Positions 12,401 to 25,173 of a stretch of DNA of 64,000 nucleotides are shown here, in pieces (positions within the stretch are counted from its first letter, which is position 1; every line of letters begins with the position of its first letter). A program made the translations under genes and the position numbers. This DNA is from Asterochloris sp. CNOR1. Its lineage: Eukaryota; Chlorophyta; Trebouxiophyceae; Trebouxiales; Trebouxiaceae. The notes below the pieces were generated by a model, which saw only the letters and a program-made list of their open reading frames with translations, was not told the DNA's origin and did no database searches. The DNA is taken from NCBI GenBank assembly GCA_963969365.1, contig OZ017756.1:310001-374000 (forward strand). The letters are read 5' to 3'.

Positions 12401-15400
12401 TCAGCCTGCAGCTGTTGGGCCTGCTGCTGCTGCTGGTCGGCCTGCAGCTGCGCCTGGTGCCATGCAGCTGGCACGCTCCCAGGCTGCCAGGGTGGCATGC
12501 CACTGCTGGCAGCACTTCCAGGTCCCTGCACATGAGCATGCAGCTATCTCAGTGATCAAGCGGGGCCAGAAGGCTCTGTAAGCCACTTGTGGCTGGCAGG
12601 CATCCTGCACGCCAAAGCTGTGCCAGTCAGCAGGTGGATGCCAAGGTGCATGCCCTTGCATGCAGTTGCGCAGCAGGCTTGCTGCCTGACGCCAGCCTTG
12701 CACCCACTGATGATGCCGTCTCTCATCACGGCAACTATGCTTTCTGTGGTGGCAGCACACCTGGCAAATGTCCTACTCCCATACACCCTTAGCTACAAGC
12801 CTCATCATGTGTCTTTGCACACAGGGCCGTCCAGCACTGCAGCAAAGCCCCTGGACAAGGGTCTCAAATCCCCAGCCGAACTTGTACTCCTGAACACACT
12901 GCTTGAAGGGCAGCTATGGATTCAATCATGTAGCTGCTGTGCCCTGCTGGAAATGACCGCCAACTCGAGGCCAAGACTGACAAAGCTCGGCTGCAGGTCT
13001 CACCATGGAGCCCATCATGGAGCCCATCATGTAACTGTTGTACCCCTGCTGGAACATGGCCGCCAGGTGCTGCTGGGCAGTGGCCATTTCGCCCAGGTAG
13101 TTGCTCTGCTCCTCCTGGGGGCCTCTGCTTGCCTGCATCATGCTGAGGGCTGCCATGCGCAGCTGCTGCGCATAGGCCTCTGCGACCTCGCCAGAGGGCA
13201 GGCTACTGGGTGCGGCCCATGGGAAAGGCAGGCCGGGGAAGGCACCAGGCATTAGGCCCTGCTGGCCACCTGCAGCATGGGGTTACAGGTCAGCACTGTG
13301 CCTAAAGCTGCAGCATGGGGGTACGGCTCAGCACAATGCCTAGATCTGCAGCGTGAGGGTACAGGTCAGCGCAATGCCTAGGAGGACAGCACACTGCCTG
13401 CTTGATCCACGTACCATGGTGATGCATTGCTTGGTTGCCAAACGACCACACTAGACAGCTCTGAGAAGCCTGTTGAGATGCAAGAATGGGACAGATGCGT
13501 CCTCGCAACTGTGAGCGGTAAGGATGTCGAGCCCCTGAGCGCGCACTCCAGAAGTATTTGCGTTCTCAAGCCCAGAAACTCACCGAGTGGACCTGAGGGG
13601 TAGCCCTGCCCTGCTGAGCCTCTTGCCACAGCAGCGGCCCTGACAGCTGGTTGCTCCTGCTGCAGCGCCGGGTGTGACTGCTGCTGGGGCATGACCTGCA
13701 GCCCACCACAGGCACGATCAGCGAAGATGTGCCGACAGCTCCAAGAGCAGAACTGGCATGTGACAAGAACATGACCTGACGGCAGTGCAGGGTCCTGGGG
13801 AGTTGAATTGGCCCCTAGACTGACAAATTGCTAGGTCAAGTCACTGGGACCTTCCTGTCACAGCACACCAGCATGTTCCCACTTACAAGGTTGCAGAGGC
13901 ACCAAGACGCAGATGCAGCCCTCAGGGCAGCTGCTGATTGCAGGTCTGCTGCATGCAGATGGAGCTGCGATCACCCAGACACAACGGCAGCCCCGCAAGC
14001 AAAGTTGGGTAGCTTGCCTGCTGCCCGGGAAGGGCAACCTGGCGGCCCAAGGTTCTGGCATTGCTGCCTGCCTGGACAGGGCTGGCCTCAGCAGTGCGCA
14101 CAGACTGGCTGCTGACCGGCAGGTTGGTTCGGCAGCTGCCGGCGCTGCCCAGCAGGCTGGACAGGCCTGAAGGGCTGGTGGAGGGGGCCCGCATAAGCTG
14201 CTGCAGGCACAAGAATGAAGTAGGATGGATCAAGGTGCTGGCAAGAATAGGTAAGGTTTGGGGTTTGAAGGGTGTCCAGGAGGCTGGATAGGCCTGAGAA
14301 GCTGGCAGAGAGGGTTTGCACAGACAAAACAAACAGGGGCAAGCTCGGCCTCTAAAAGGTTGTCATCAGGCCTCAGGGGCATCAATGGGCTCTGCAGGGG
14401 CAAACAGGGCATAAGGCTAGCTGAGGCCAGCAGCCAACCGGTACAGAGGCGCAGCTTACTGATAAACAATGTGTCAAGCACAAAGAATTGAGCAGCAGGG
14501 CCAGGCTGCATGGGCATGCAGTCCCACTGCACACAGCGGCAGAGCTGCCCTGCGTGAGCAGCAATCAGCATTGCAGCCTCAAGCATGCACCTGCTGGTGC
14601 CAGGCACCAAGCAGTGCAAGCCTTGAAAGCATGATGCCAAGACTTGCAGGCCTTTCTGGCACCTGTAGCATCACGAGGCTCAGCCGCCTGGCCTGCAGTC
14701 TGATAGCTGCAGCAAAGCTGCGTCAAGCTGCTATGCAAGCACGCTGCCCAGGCAAATCGAAATCCCTCTGCCTGCAGCCTGTTTCTGTCAGCCACCACAC
14801 TGCACAATTTCTTGTTGATCAGAAAAAAACGCGTATCTTCTTGCTGTTTTTTTTACCCAGGCGACATGGCTGGATCAAGCTTGCGCTCACTGTACTGTCA
14901 TAGACAACATCTTTGAGGCAAAACCAAACATCAATGAACTCATAATTTGTGCACCGCCTGGACTGGAGCCTGTCCTTGAGACAGGCACTGGCGACTGCAC
15001 ATACTTCGCTCACCTCTAGTCTCAGGGAGACCGACTGCCCTGCCTGGAGGCTGCTGGCAGGCACCATGTTGCCATCGGGAGCACTGCGCTGCCTGCTCAG
15101 GGCCTCTGTTGAGGGGGCCGCCCACGCACGGAAGCCCTGCGGCGAGCTGTGCAGCACTCTGTGGCCGAGCCCTGTAGAGTGCAGGCACTGTGGTCACAGT
15201 GCTGCGGCTAAGGTGCAGACAGACTGCAGATGAGCAGGAATTTCACTTCTGGCTGGGGTGCTCACAAGCTGTCCCGCAGGCCAGGATTGCAAGAGTGTGT
15301 TGGCTACTGAAGCGCAAGGGAACCATAAATCAGCATGAAGTCAAGGGAGCCCAAGGTCAAGGTCACAAGCGTATCAGCACCCAGTGAGCACCTCTGCAGC

Positions 15401-18400
15401 CTAGCAGCAGGGGGATGACGCCTCGGCGCCCATGACATGCACAAGGCTGGCAGTGCATGGCAGAATGAGCTGACATGCCAAGCACAGCCCATCAGGTGGG
15501 ATGTGCCCGCCTGTGCAAAGTGTACAGGCTGCTGCTTTGAGTGCAGGGCCAGCACTGGGCCGACAATCCCAGGGGCTTTCCGCATAGGCAGTGTGCATCC
15601 CCGCCAAGTATACCTGCCCTTGCTTGCAGCAGTCACCAGGTCTGCGGCCGCTGTCTCGGACTGTCCTTGCGTTGCCACTGACTACAGGACACAGCGGCAC
15701 CGTGCAGGCAACACCACTAGCCCCTCCCAGGCACCCAGCCCATCTCAAGCCAATCCCCTGCGTTGTGTGGCTGCCCTCACCTGCCGCAGGGGTGGGGTCT
15801 GCTCCTGCTCCTGCAGCCTGCCCCTCACTGCCAGGCTGACGCCCAGAAGCCAGCTGCACCTCTGCCACCTGCCCGCCGGCACCTGCCGTGCCAGCAATGC
15901 CAGCACCTGCCCCACCGGCTGCGCTCTGGCCCGTGCAGCTCGGTCTGTGGGCATTCCCTGCAGCGCCTCCCACTGGCCCGGCTCGTGACAGCGGAGCAGC
16001 AGCTGCCGCCTGGGCTGCCGTCCCCTGATGTGGTCCAGCGCTGTGCACCGCCGGCCCACTGACTAGCGTGCCGTCCTTGCCGGCAGCAGGGTCCGGGCTG
16101 GCGCTGGTCTGAGCCCGGCTGCCCAGCTTGGTGCGGCTGCTGTCCTGGCCGCCGCTGCCCCCGCCCGTGCTGGTCCGCAGACCTGTGTCACCTGCAGAGC
16201 CGGCCTTGTCAGCCTGGCTTGGCTGCTCCTTTCCTTCTGCGCTGCCCCCGCAGGAGCCCAGCTCGTCAGAGGACCTCCGGTTCCTGTGGGCACATGTGGA
16301 TCTTGCAGAGCAGCCACAGCCTGGCATGGACTGCAGCAGTGGAACGGTTGGCCCTTGACAGCTCTGCCTGGAAGCAAGGAAGCCAGGCGCACCTGCTTGA
16401 AGGTGCAGGTATGATTCATCATGGATATTGTATGCTTGCAATGCTCGTGCGTGGCAATCCTCAGCCTCAGCACATGAGACAGTGAGGGTGGTACCTGGTG
16501 TCCAGGCTGCCTGCCCCGCTGTCAGTGGCAGCAGGGTACCCATGGCCCTGCAGCTGGGGCACGGGGTTGCCCTGTGCTGCAGCAGGCTGTGCAGCTGCCT
16601 CGGGGGGGCCATAATGCTGTGCCACCTGCAGGCAGTGCGTTGGAATGTCAATGAGTGAAAGAAAAGTAGGCGCAGGGCGTGGGGATAACGTGTGCAGCAG
16701 TTATCTTGCCTGACCCTGCTTGAGGGGCCGCAGGTGCGATGCGCTGCGTGATGTACTTTAGCGCATCGCATCTGCGGCCCCTGAAGCAGGGTTTACTTCG
16801 CGGTGCCACCGCAAAGCAGCGCGTGACACGCTCCTTGAATGTTTCTCGGGACCTGTGCTTCTGCTGCAGAAATGTACAGCAGATAAATGTGAACTGCCAA
16901 AGAAGGACGGCGCAGAGTACAGCCAGGCAGATGCAGAAGGGACCTGGCTCGCTTTTTGCAGTTTGCACTGCAGAGCAGCCGTTCCCCTGGTAGGACACGC
17001 AATCACGGCAGCCACCGCATGTAAGGTCCCATCTGCTTGCATGGGAGACGCACGGTGTGACTGCCAGGGATCTGAGAGTATCGCTGCCGCTCGCAGCAGA
17101 CCAGCTTGCAGGGGTGTGCTCCTGCCAGAACAGCCCTGTCAAGTGCTGCAACAGGTGTTGATAGAGACAGGTTGATTCCACAGTCACATTCCCCCAACCA
17201 CCACTGCAGCTTGTGAGCAGAGCCAGCACCTCACCTTGCGCCACCAGACCTTGGTCCACAGGTTCTGCAGCTCGTTCTGCCGCAGGGGCTGCACCAGGTA
17301 GTCTGCCGCCCCGCTGTGGAGGCACTTCATCACAGCCTCCTTGTCACCGTTGCTGGACATGACTGCAGCCACAGCGCAGACAGAGGGTTCAGTAAAACCT
17401 GAACACACAAAGGGCGCCAGCTGACTGGAAGGTGTTCAGCAGCAGCCAGAAGGGACCATGTGCCTCATGCATCAGCGTGCCAGTGCAACTGCTTGCGGCG
17501 AATCCTTGGAGACTGCAACAGACAGCGCCCCCCGGCTGGAAGGGTTGTCTTGCAGCACTGGCTTGTCGAGTGCAGTTATGCTGCTTCATCTGACAGGGAG
17601 GCAACTGGCATGGCAGTGGCTGCTGCTGGCCAGATGTGGGTTTTGCATGGAGCCCCGCTGAGTTGTGGCGTCTCACGGGCAGAGGGTGGCATACTGCAGG
17701 AAAGTGCAGAACCACAATTGTAAAGAGCGCCTTGTGTGTATTTGCCCAGAGTGCAGCCTTGCAACAGCAGTAGAGAGGGGCCGGCCATCAGGTATACCGT
17801 ATCAAAGCCTACACTGACACTTGCCAAAAAGAGGCAATGGACTGCAGTCAACCTGCGGCATGTCTGTGCACCTGCCACAGGGTTCCCAGGCTTCAAACCT
17901 CACTGTGAAAGGAGGCTCAGCAGCAGAGGCTGACGCAACCGCCAGAAAGTGCAGTGGAAACACTTTTCGGTGACAGGCGCCATGTCAGGCTTTGCTCTGT
18001 GTACCTCCACGAGAAGCACACTAGGTGTGGACGCTAAACAATGGCACCCAGGTGTGCCTCAGCAGCAGTGGCAGAAAGTGCTGTTGTAGCAGGACATTCC
18101 GTGCCTGTGCATGCACCCTGCCCTGTGAGTGGACCAGGCCTCACACAGATAGTCCCAGCTCGCCAATGACATGTGTGTGCATCAGCGCCATACCAGCCAG
18201 CACGCAGCGTGGAAATGTAAAAGTGCAATGCAGTTCCAGAGGACCAGACCATGTCAGAGATGCAGTCAGCCTCCACTGGCCCACACAGGGAGCACAGGCT
18301 CACCAATGACTGGAGTGTGCTTCAGCGCCTCATCAGCCAAGACCCGTCGCAAAAAGCGGCAGGCGTTCACCGTGGGTGGGCTGTGCTCCTTCAGAATGAT

Positions 18401-18775
18401 GTCGAAGGGGGCCCCGCCAGTCTCCTGCTGCTGTGCACACAGCTGCAGCGCCTCCCTGCTGGTTTTCACAGCTGCAGCCTGCACAACGTGCAAGTGGCTC
18501 TTGAACGGTGACATGGCCGCCCGCGTCCATCAAAAGGGATTTGCCTCTGAGGAACAGTGGGGCCTGCATATGCTGCAGATGCTTGCCTGAACACAAAGCC
18601 AGAGACCAGCGGTGAAGTTCCAAGGTGACCCACATCCATAAAGTTCGCCCACCTTGTAAGACACTTGCTCCAGCAGGCCCACTGTGGCTTTTCTGCAGGC
18701 GGTCCTGGAGTCCACGACCAGGACATGAAGGGGGCCAGAGGCAAGAAGCCTGGGATCAACAGGTTCAGGCTCCAT
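9435..18775 (-). CDS. Pseudo-response regulator with CCT domain (PRR / TOC1-like clock protein)
   Basis: Clock-type transcriptional regulator of the plant and algal nucleus. The pseudo-receiver spans exons 18775-18653 (MEPEPVDPRLLASGPLHVLV, then VDSRTACRK), 18478-18304 (GAPFDIILKEHSPPTVNACR, then HTPVI) and 17362-17235 (VMSSNGDKEAVMKCLHSGAA, then DYLVQPLRQNELQNLW). The phospho-acceptor Asp is missing (ILKEH, as in plant PRRs) and the usual switch Lys is Gln. A long Ser/Gly/Ala/Gln-rich linker follows: exons 16330-15781, 15171-15014, 14200-14018, 13695-13584, 13269-13004, 12525 to about 12153, then less certain ones. The CCT domain is split between an exon ending at 11649 (RLHALNKYKAKRR) and 11266-11140 (NMNFRKMIRYESRKQLAEAR, then PRVKGQFVR). 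The tail includes an acidic EGEDDDDVSS block near 10330. The last exon ends DVGSNSADEGN, stop at 9435. Exons between 12150 and 11650 and after 11140 are not fully resolved. Confidence 0.88.
10441..10570 (-). repeat. Two-copy tandem repeat (about 62 bp) in the PRR 3' coding region
   Basis: Two imperfect copies, each containing TCACCAGACxCTTCTGGGTTG and a following TCTG(T/C)GTGxGCTGT. If read in the PRR frame they give NPEASGDS and NPEVSGDL. They are probably a duplicated coding segment of the disordered C-terminal part. Confidence 0.6.
13270..13383 (-). repeat. Three tandem copies (38 bp) of a 3' splice-site region in PRR
   Basis: Three copies of a 38-bp unit start at 13270, 13308 and 13346. 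Read on the minus strand, each ends CTGCAG like a splice acceptor, and the leftmost one is the real acceptor of the PRR exon 13269-13004. Copies differ at several bases. Confidence 0.8.
16713..16792. other. Near-perfect inverted repeat (33-bp arms, 14-nt loop) in a PRR intron
   Basis: Left arm 16713-16745 (begins ACCCTGCTTGAGGGGCCGCA) and right arm 16760-16792 are reverse complements apart from one G-G mismatch and one G-T wobble. The loop is 14 nt. It lies in the intron between PRR exons 17362-17235 and 16330-15781. The size and low mismatch count fit a microRNA-type precursor or a small foldback element. No target-site duplication was evident. Confidence 0.85.
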
Positions 18776-20262
18776 CGCGCTTGCTTTTGCGCTTTAAAGT
18801 GGACTTGGCTCCAAACACGGAGACACACTCCCCTGGGACAGGGAGATGCAGATGGTGCCCAGTGACTGCCCACCAAATAATATCTGCCGAGAATCTGATA
18901 AGCCACATGGTTTCGGAGTCAATGTCCCCAAAAAGCGCTGCGCTGCAAGCTGCACATGATGATGTGATACACAACAAGGCCTGATTCCAACAGCTCTCAG
19001 TCAGACACCTGCTGGCTAGTGCCTGTTCTGGCGAGAGACTCCACTGATGACCATCTAGCTCTGCGACATCTGGTGCCAGTCAATGTCGTCTGGCAGCTGC
19101 TCTGTTTTGGTAATTGGCAGTCCGATACTGAGTCAGTTGGATCTGCAGGATGGCGGCTCCAGCAGCAGTTTATCCAGTGCCACCAGCGACTGTTCAAGTG
19201 GCATTTACTGGTCTGGAGCTTCTGACGTCTGCTCCACTTCAGATCTAATCACCCGATGCAGGCGACAGCTGTGGCTGCTATACAGGCAGTGATGGTGGCA
19301 ATGTACTTCTGGGGGGTTGATAAGCTGCACTTGTCTGGCATTTCTCTATGCACTCCCAGTCGGGGATGTCCTGTGGAACTGCTGCTACACAGGCAGTGAC
19401 AGCAAGGCCATCTCCGCACCACAGAAGCTGAGGACTTATCACTCAGCCAGCTCCTCTGCGGTGCAGTAATTGCTGAGGGAGTTGTCCAAGCCTGGGGAGT
19501 AGCTTTATGTTGAGAGGCTCAGCCCTCAAGTCATGATGCTCCATAGGCAGAGATGGCAGGGTCAACAGTGCCAGGTTCGTCCCCCTTTGTTAAGATGTCT
19601 GCCCCAGTTGATGCTTTGGTATTTGAGTGGCTTCAGCTCCCTCAGAGTGAACTCGTATGATGCCCTAGGCAGCTTCGATAGTCACAGGTGTCAAGGCAGG
19701 AAGCTACAGTGCTTCTGCAGGGCAGCTGCCTGGAGTGGAGCATGGGATATTGTGAGATTTTCGCTGCTCAAGGATCCAATTGCCACAATGATGGCAGCAC
19801 AGTCATTATGATGGCCCTTGAATGTGTAGCAATGTGGACCCAGTGTCTTGCTGCCTGTTGTCCAAACATGGTGTGCCCACTGCATCTGACATGAATGTAC
19901 ATTGACCTGTCTGCTGACTTTTCTAGGACTTCCCACATGTAGGCAAGATGTCTGAGGCCTCCACCATATGAGTACAGTCTCATGCATGCTCACATGTGTG
20001 TATGGCATGCACAGGGCAGTTCTGTCCTGGAGACTCATTGATTACTGGCCAGCACTTGCCACTGTTTCTGAAGATCACGGTATTCACTGGCTTTACCATG
20101 AGTAGGCTATTGAGTGACTGACCTCTCTAATATGTGGTTGTCTGAGCCATTGAGCGGATGGTTCGCTGCCTCATGGTGGTCAAGCAAGCTGTTGATACTG
20201 CAGGCCACTCAAAGTCTGCTCCAGGTGTCCTGCCTGGGGCCACACAAGGCAGCCCCAGCAGG
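18776..20262. promoter_or_regulatory. PRR upstream region and 3' flank of the epimerase gene
   Basis: About 1.5 kb without a supportable gene. The left part must hold the PRR promoter and 5' UTR. At 18877-18885 the sequence ATAATATCT is one base from the plant evening element (AAAATATCT), about 100 bp upstream of the PRR start. The rest has no coding structure that I could link to either neighbour; open frames there are short and lack splice-consistent extension. Confidence 0.4.
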
Positions 20263-23226
<2,964 letters not shown>

Positions 23227-23672
23227 GGTTGATCGCGTGTGACTGTGGGCAGAAACTGAGCTGGATGGCAAGAAAGCAAGTCGAGTCACAAAGAGCTGCA
23301 CAAAAGAGCTGCACAAAACAAGACCAAGTGCACAAGGATCTACAGCATGCAGGCTTCTCTTGCGCAGCAGCTGCTGCAGCCGCGGCCGACATGCGACTGC
23401 CAGGCCCTGCAAATGCCCTGCTTGTCACTTGGCAGGCGGGCAGTGGCATCCAGGAGAGTATCCACCGCAGGCAAGCAGCTAGTCTGCTTTGAATCAGGGA
23501 ATGATGCACTCCGCTGTTCATCAATTGCTGCCATGAGAGCCTGGCACTGACGCAGCCGCGGGCGACGTCTAGACAGGCAGCCTCTGAGAAAATGCAAGAC
23601 ACACAGCACTGCGTCTGCTGCAGCCCATATCTGCTGGTGGGGTGCACATCACATCTCAGAAAGTTCTAGATC
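23227..23672. promoter_or_regulatory. Bidirectional promoter region, epimerase and plastid Cpn10
   Basis: About 446 bp between opposed start codons. It must contain both 5' UTRs and promoters. I see no clear TATA box or repeat. Confidence 0.5.
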
Positions 23673-24947
23673 ATGGCTGCAGGTGCTCAGAATGGTGGAC
23701 AGGCGCGGCGGCAGATGCCCTGCCACGCCTCAGCAGCTGTGGCAGAGCGGCCGCAGCAGCAGGATAACCTGGACGTCACCCAGGTGCGAAGTGATTGGGA
23801 GCTCAAGAGCAAGTGCAGTCCTCTGGGAGCAAGCCTCCCGCAGCCTGTGTGCTTGCACAGGTCATTCACCTGCCTACTGCATGTTGTCTTGGGGTCACTG
23901 CAGACACAACCCATCGCCAGCTGTGACTGCCCCAACTGCCCACCTGGGCCGAAGTGATTTTCCAGCATGGCCTCAGCATGCAAAAGCATCTGAGCTGAGG
24001 CGCTGCCCCTGCCGGTGCAGATGGACCCCCTGGGTGAGCGCCTGCTGATCAAACCTGACGAGGAGAAGCAGGTGAGGGAGAGCCCACACTGGCTTGAAGG
24101 GGCCAATGCACCACTGGGCTGGAAGGACTCAGCTGAGGAGTTGCATCAAATCAAGCTCATGCAAGAGCAGCTGAAAGTCTGCAGTACACTGACCAGATGC
24201 AGGCATGCTCAATGGAGAGCATACAGCATGCTGCCTTCAGGCCCGGGCCTGCAACAGTCTGTTTGTGCCCCCACAGCTTAGAGGGCCAGGATGCCCTGGG
24301 CAGCTTGCATGCTCCTCACCAGCTGTGGTGGCCACTACCCCACCATGCTTACAGGGCAATCATGAGCCCTGATGAATGTGCAGGCCACTGCTGGCGGCCT
24401 CCTGCTGACTGGCGGCGCGACAAAGACAGTGCATGATGCTGTCATTGGGGAGATACTGGCTCTCGGCGAGAATGTGGACATTGGTGTCACCGTGGGCGAC
24501 AAAGTCATCTTCAGGTGAGCCATGCAAGCGGCTTGCGGCTGCTTCGAAAAAGCTTCCACCTTCACTTAAGGTGGTAGACTAAGCATTCTTGTCCATTAAC
24601 GGTTTTGCACAGGCCTCGCTGGTGTCAGAGGCATTAGCAGTCAATTTGGCGCTTTTTGCTGTGGACTGTCTTGGCTGGGCGCCCACAGATCTGGCATAAC
24701 ATGGACCGATACTTATTGACTTGGTCTCCAGCGCTGTGCTTGGCCAGCAGATGCTTTGTGGTGTCCCTCTTAGCAACATGCAGTCCTCACTCTTAAAGCT
24801 GCTGGTCATAAGCTGTCCAACCAATCCCGTTCTACTAAACTTGCATGCTCTGTGTGCTGCAGCAAATACAGCACAACAGATGTCAAGGTCGGGGACGGAG
24901 CAGTGCACTTTGTTGATCAGAAATCAGTGCTGGCCAAGCTGAGTTGA
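23673..24947 (+). CDS. Chaperonin 10 (GroES-type co-chaperonin), probably plastid
   Basis: Co-chaperonin that caps the Cpn60 folding chamber. Exons 23673-23783, 24021-24071, 24384-24514 and 24863-24947 total 126 codons (125 aa) without phase conflict. The first exon (37 codons: MAAGAQNGGQARRQMPCHAS, then AAVAERPQQQ) looks like a transit peptide. The mature part begins MDPLGERLLIKPDEEKQ. The mobile loop is ATAGGLLLTGGATKTVHD, ending in the hydrophobic LLLTG patch that docks on Cpn60. Then come VIGEILALGENVDIGVTVGD, KVIFSKYSTTDVKV and the terminal strand VDQKSVLAKLS. With a single GroES domain it matches the Cpn11 class, not the double-domain Cpn20. The call of plastid over mitochondrion rests on the leader composition and is not certain. 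Confidence 0.9.
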
Positions 24948-25173
24948 AGTGTGGCCTCTCAAGTCATGAGCAACGTGATTGAAACACAGACCATCGAGAC
25001 CACCACCAGCTCTGCAACAATGTGTCTGTGGCCTTGCACTTCATTGTTTCATCCAAGCTGATTCATATCAGCTGATACACAGAAAGGGCAGGGCAAGGAC
25101 AGAGCCTTTCTTTTGACGCAGCCCTCGCCACTGCCTTATGTTGACTAACAGGACGAAATGCTGCCAGCTGCCC
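24948..25173. other. Intergenic region between convergent Cpn10 and DRG1
   Basis: About 226 bp holding the 3' ends of both transcripts. No gene or repeat is seen. Confidence 0.5.

Noticed and set aside
15401-16771. 456-codon minus-strand open frame as a single-exon gene
   Set aside because: Only the part 16330-15781 is a PRR exon; its ends fit splice sites and phase. The rest is open intron sequence, including the hairpin's flank.
24515-24862. A small nucleolar RNA in the Cpn10 intron
   Set aside because: The intron has lower GC and mixed structure, but I could not find properly spaced C/D or H/ACA boxes.
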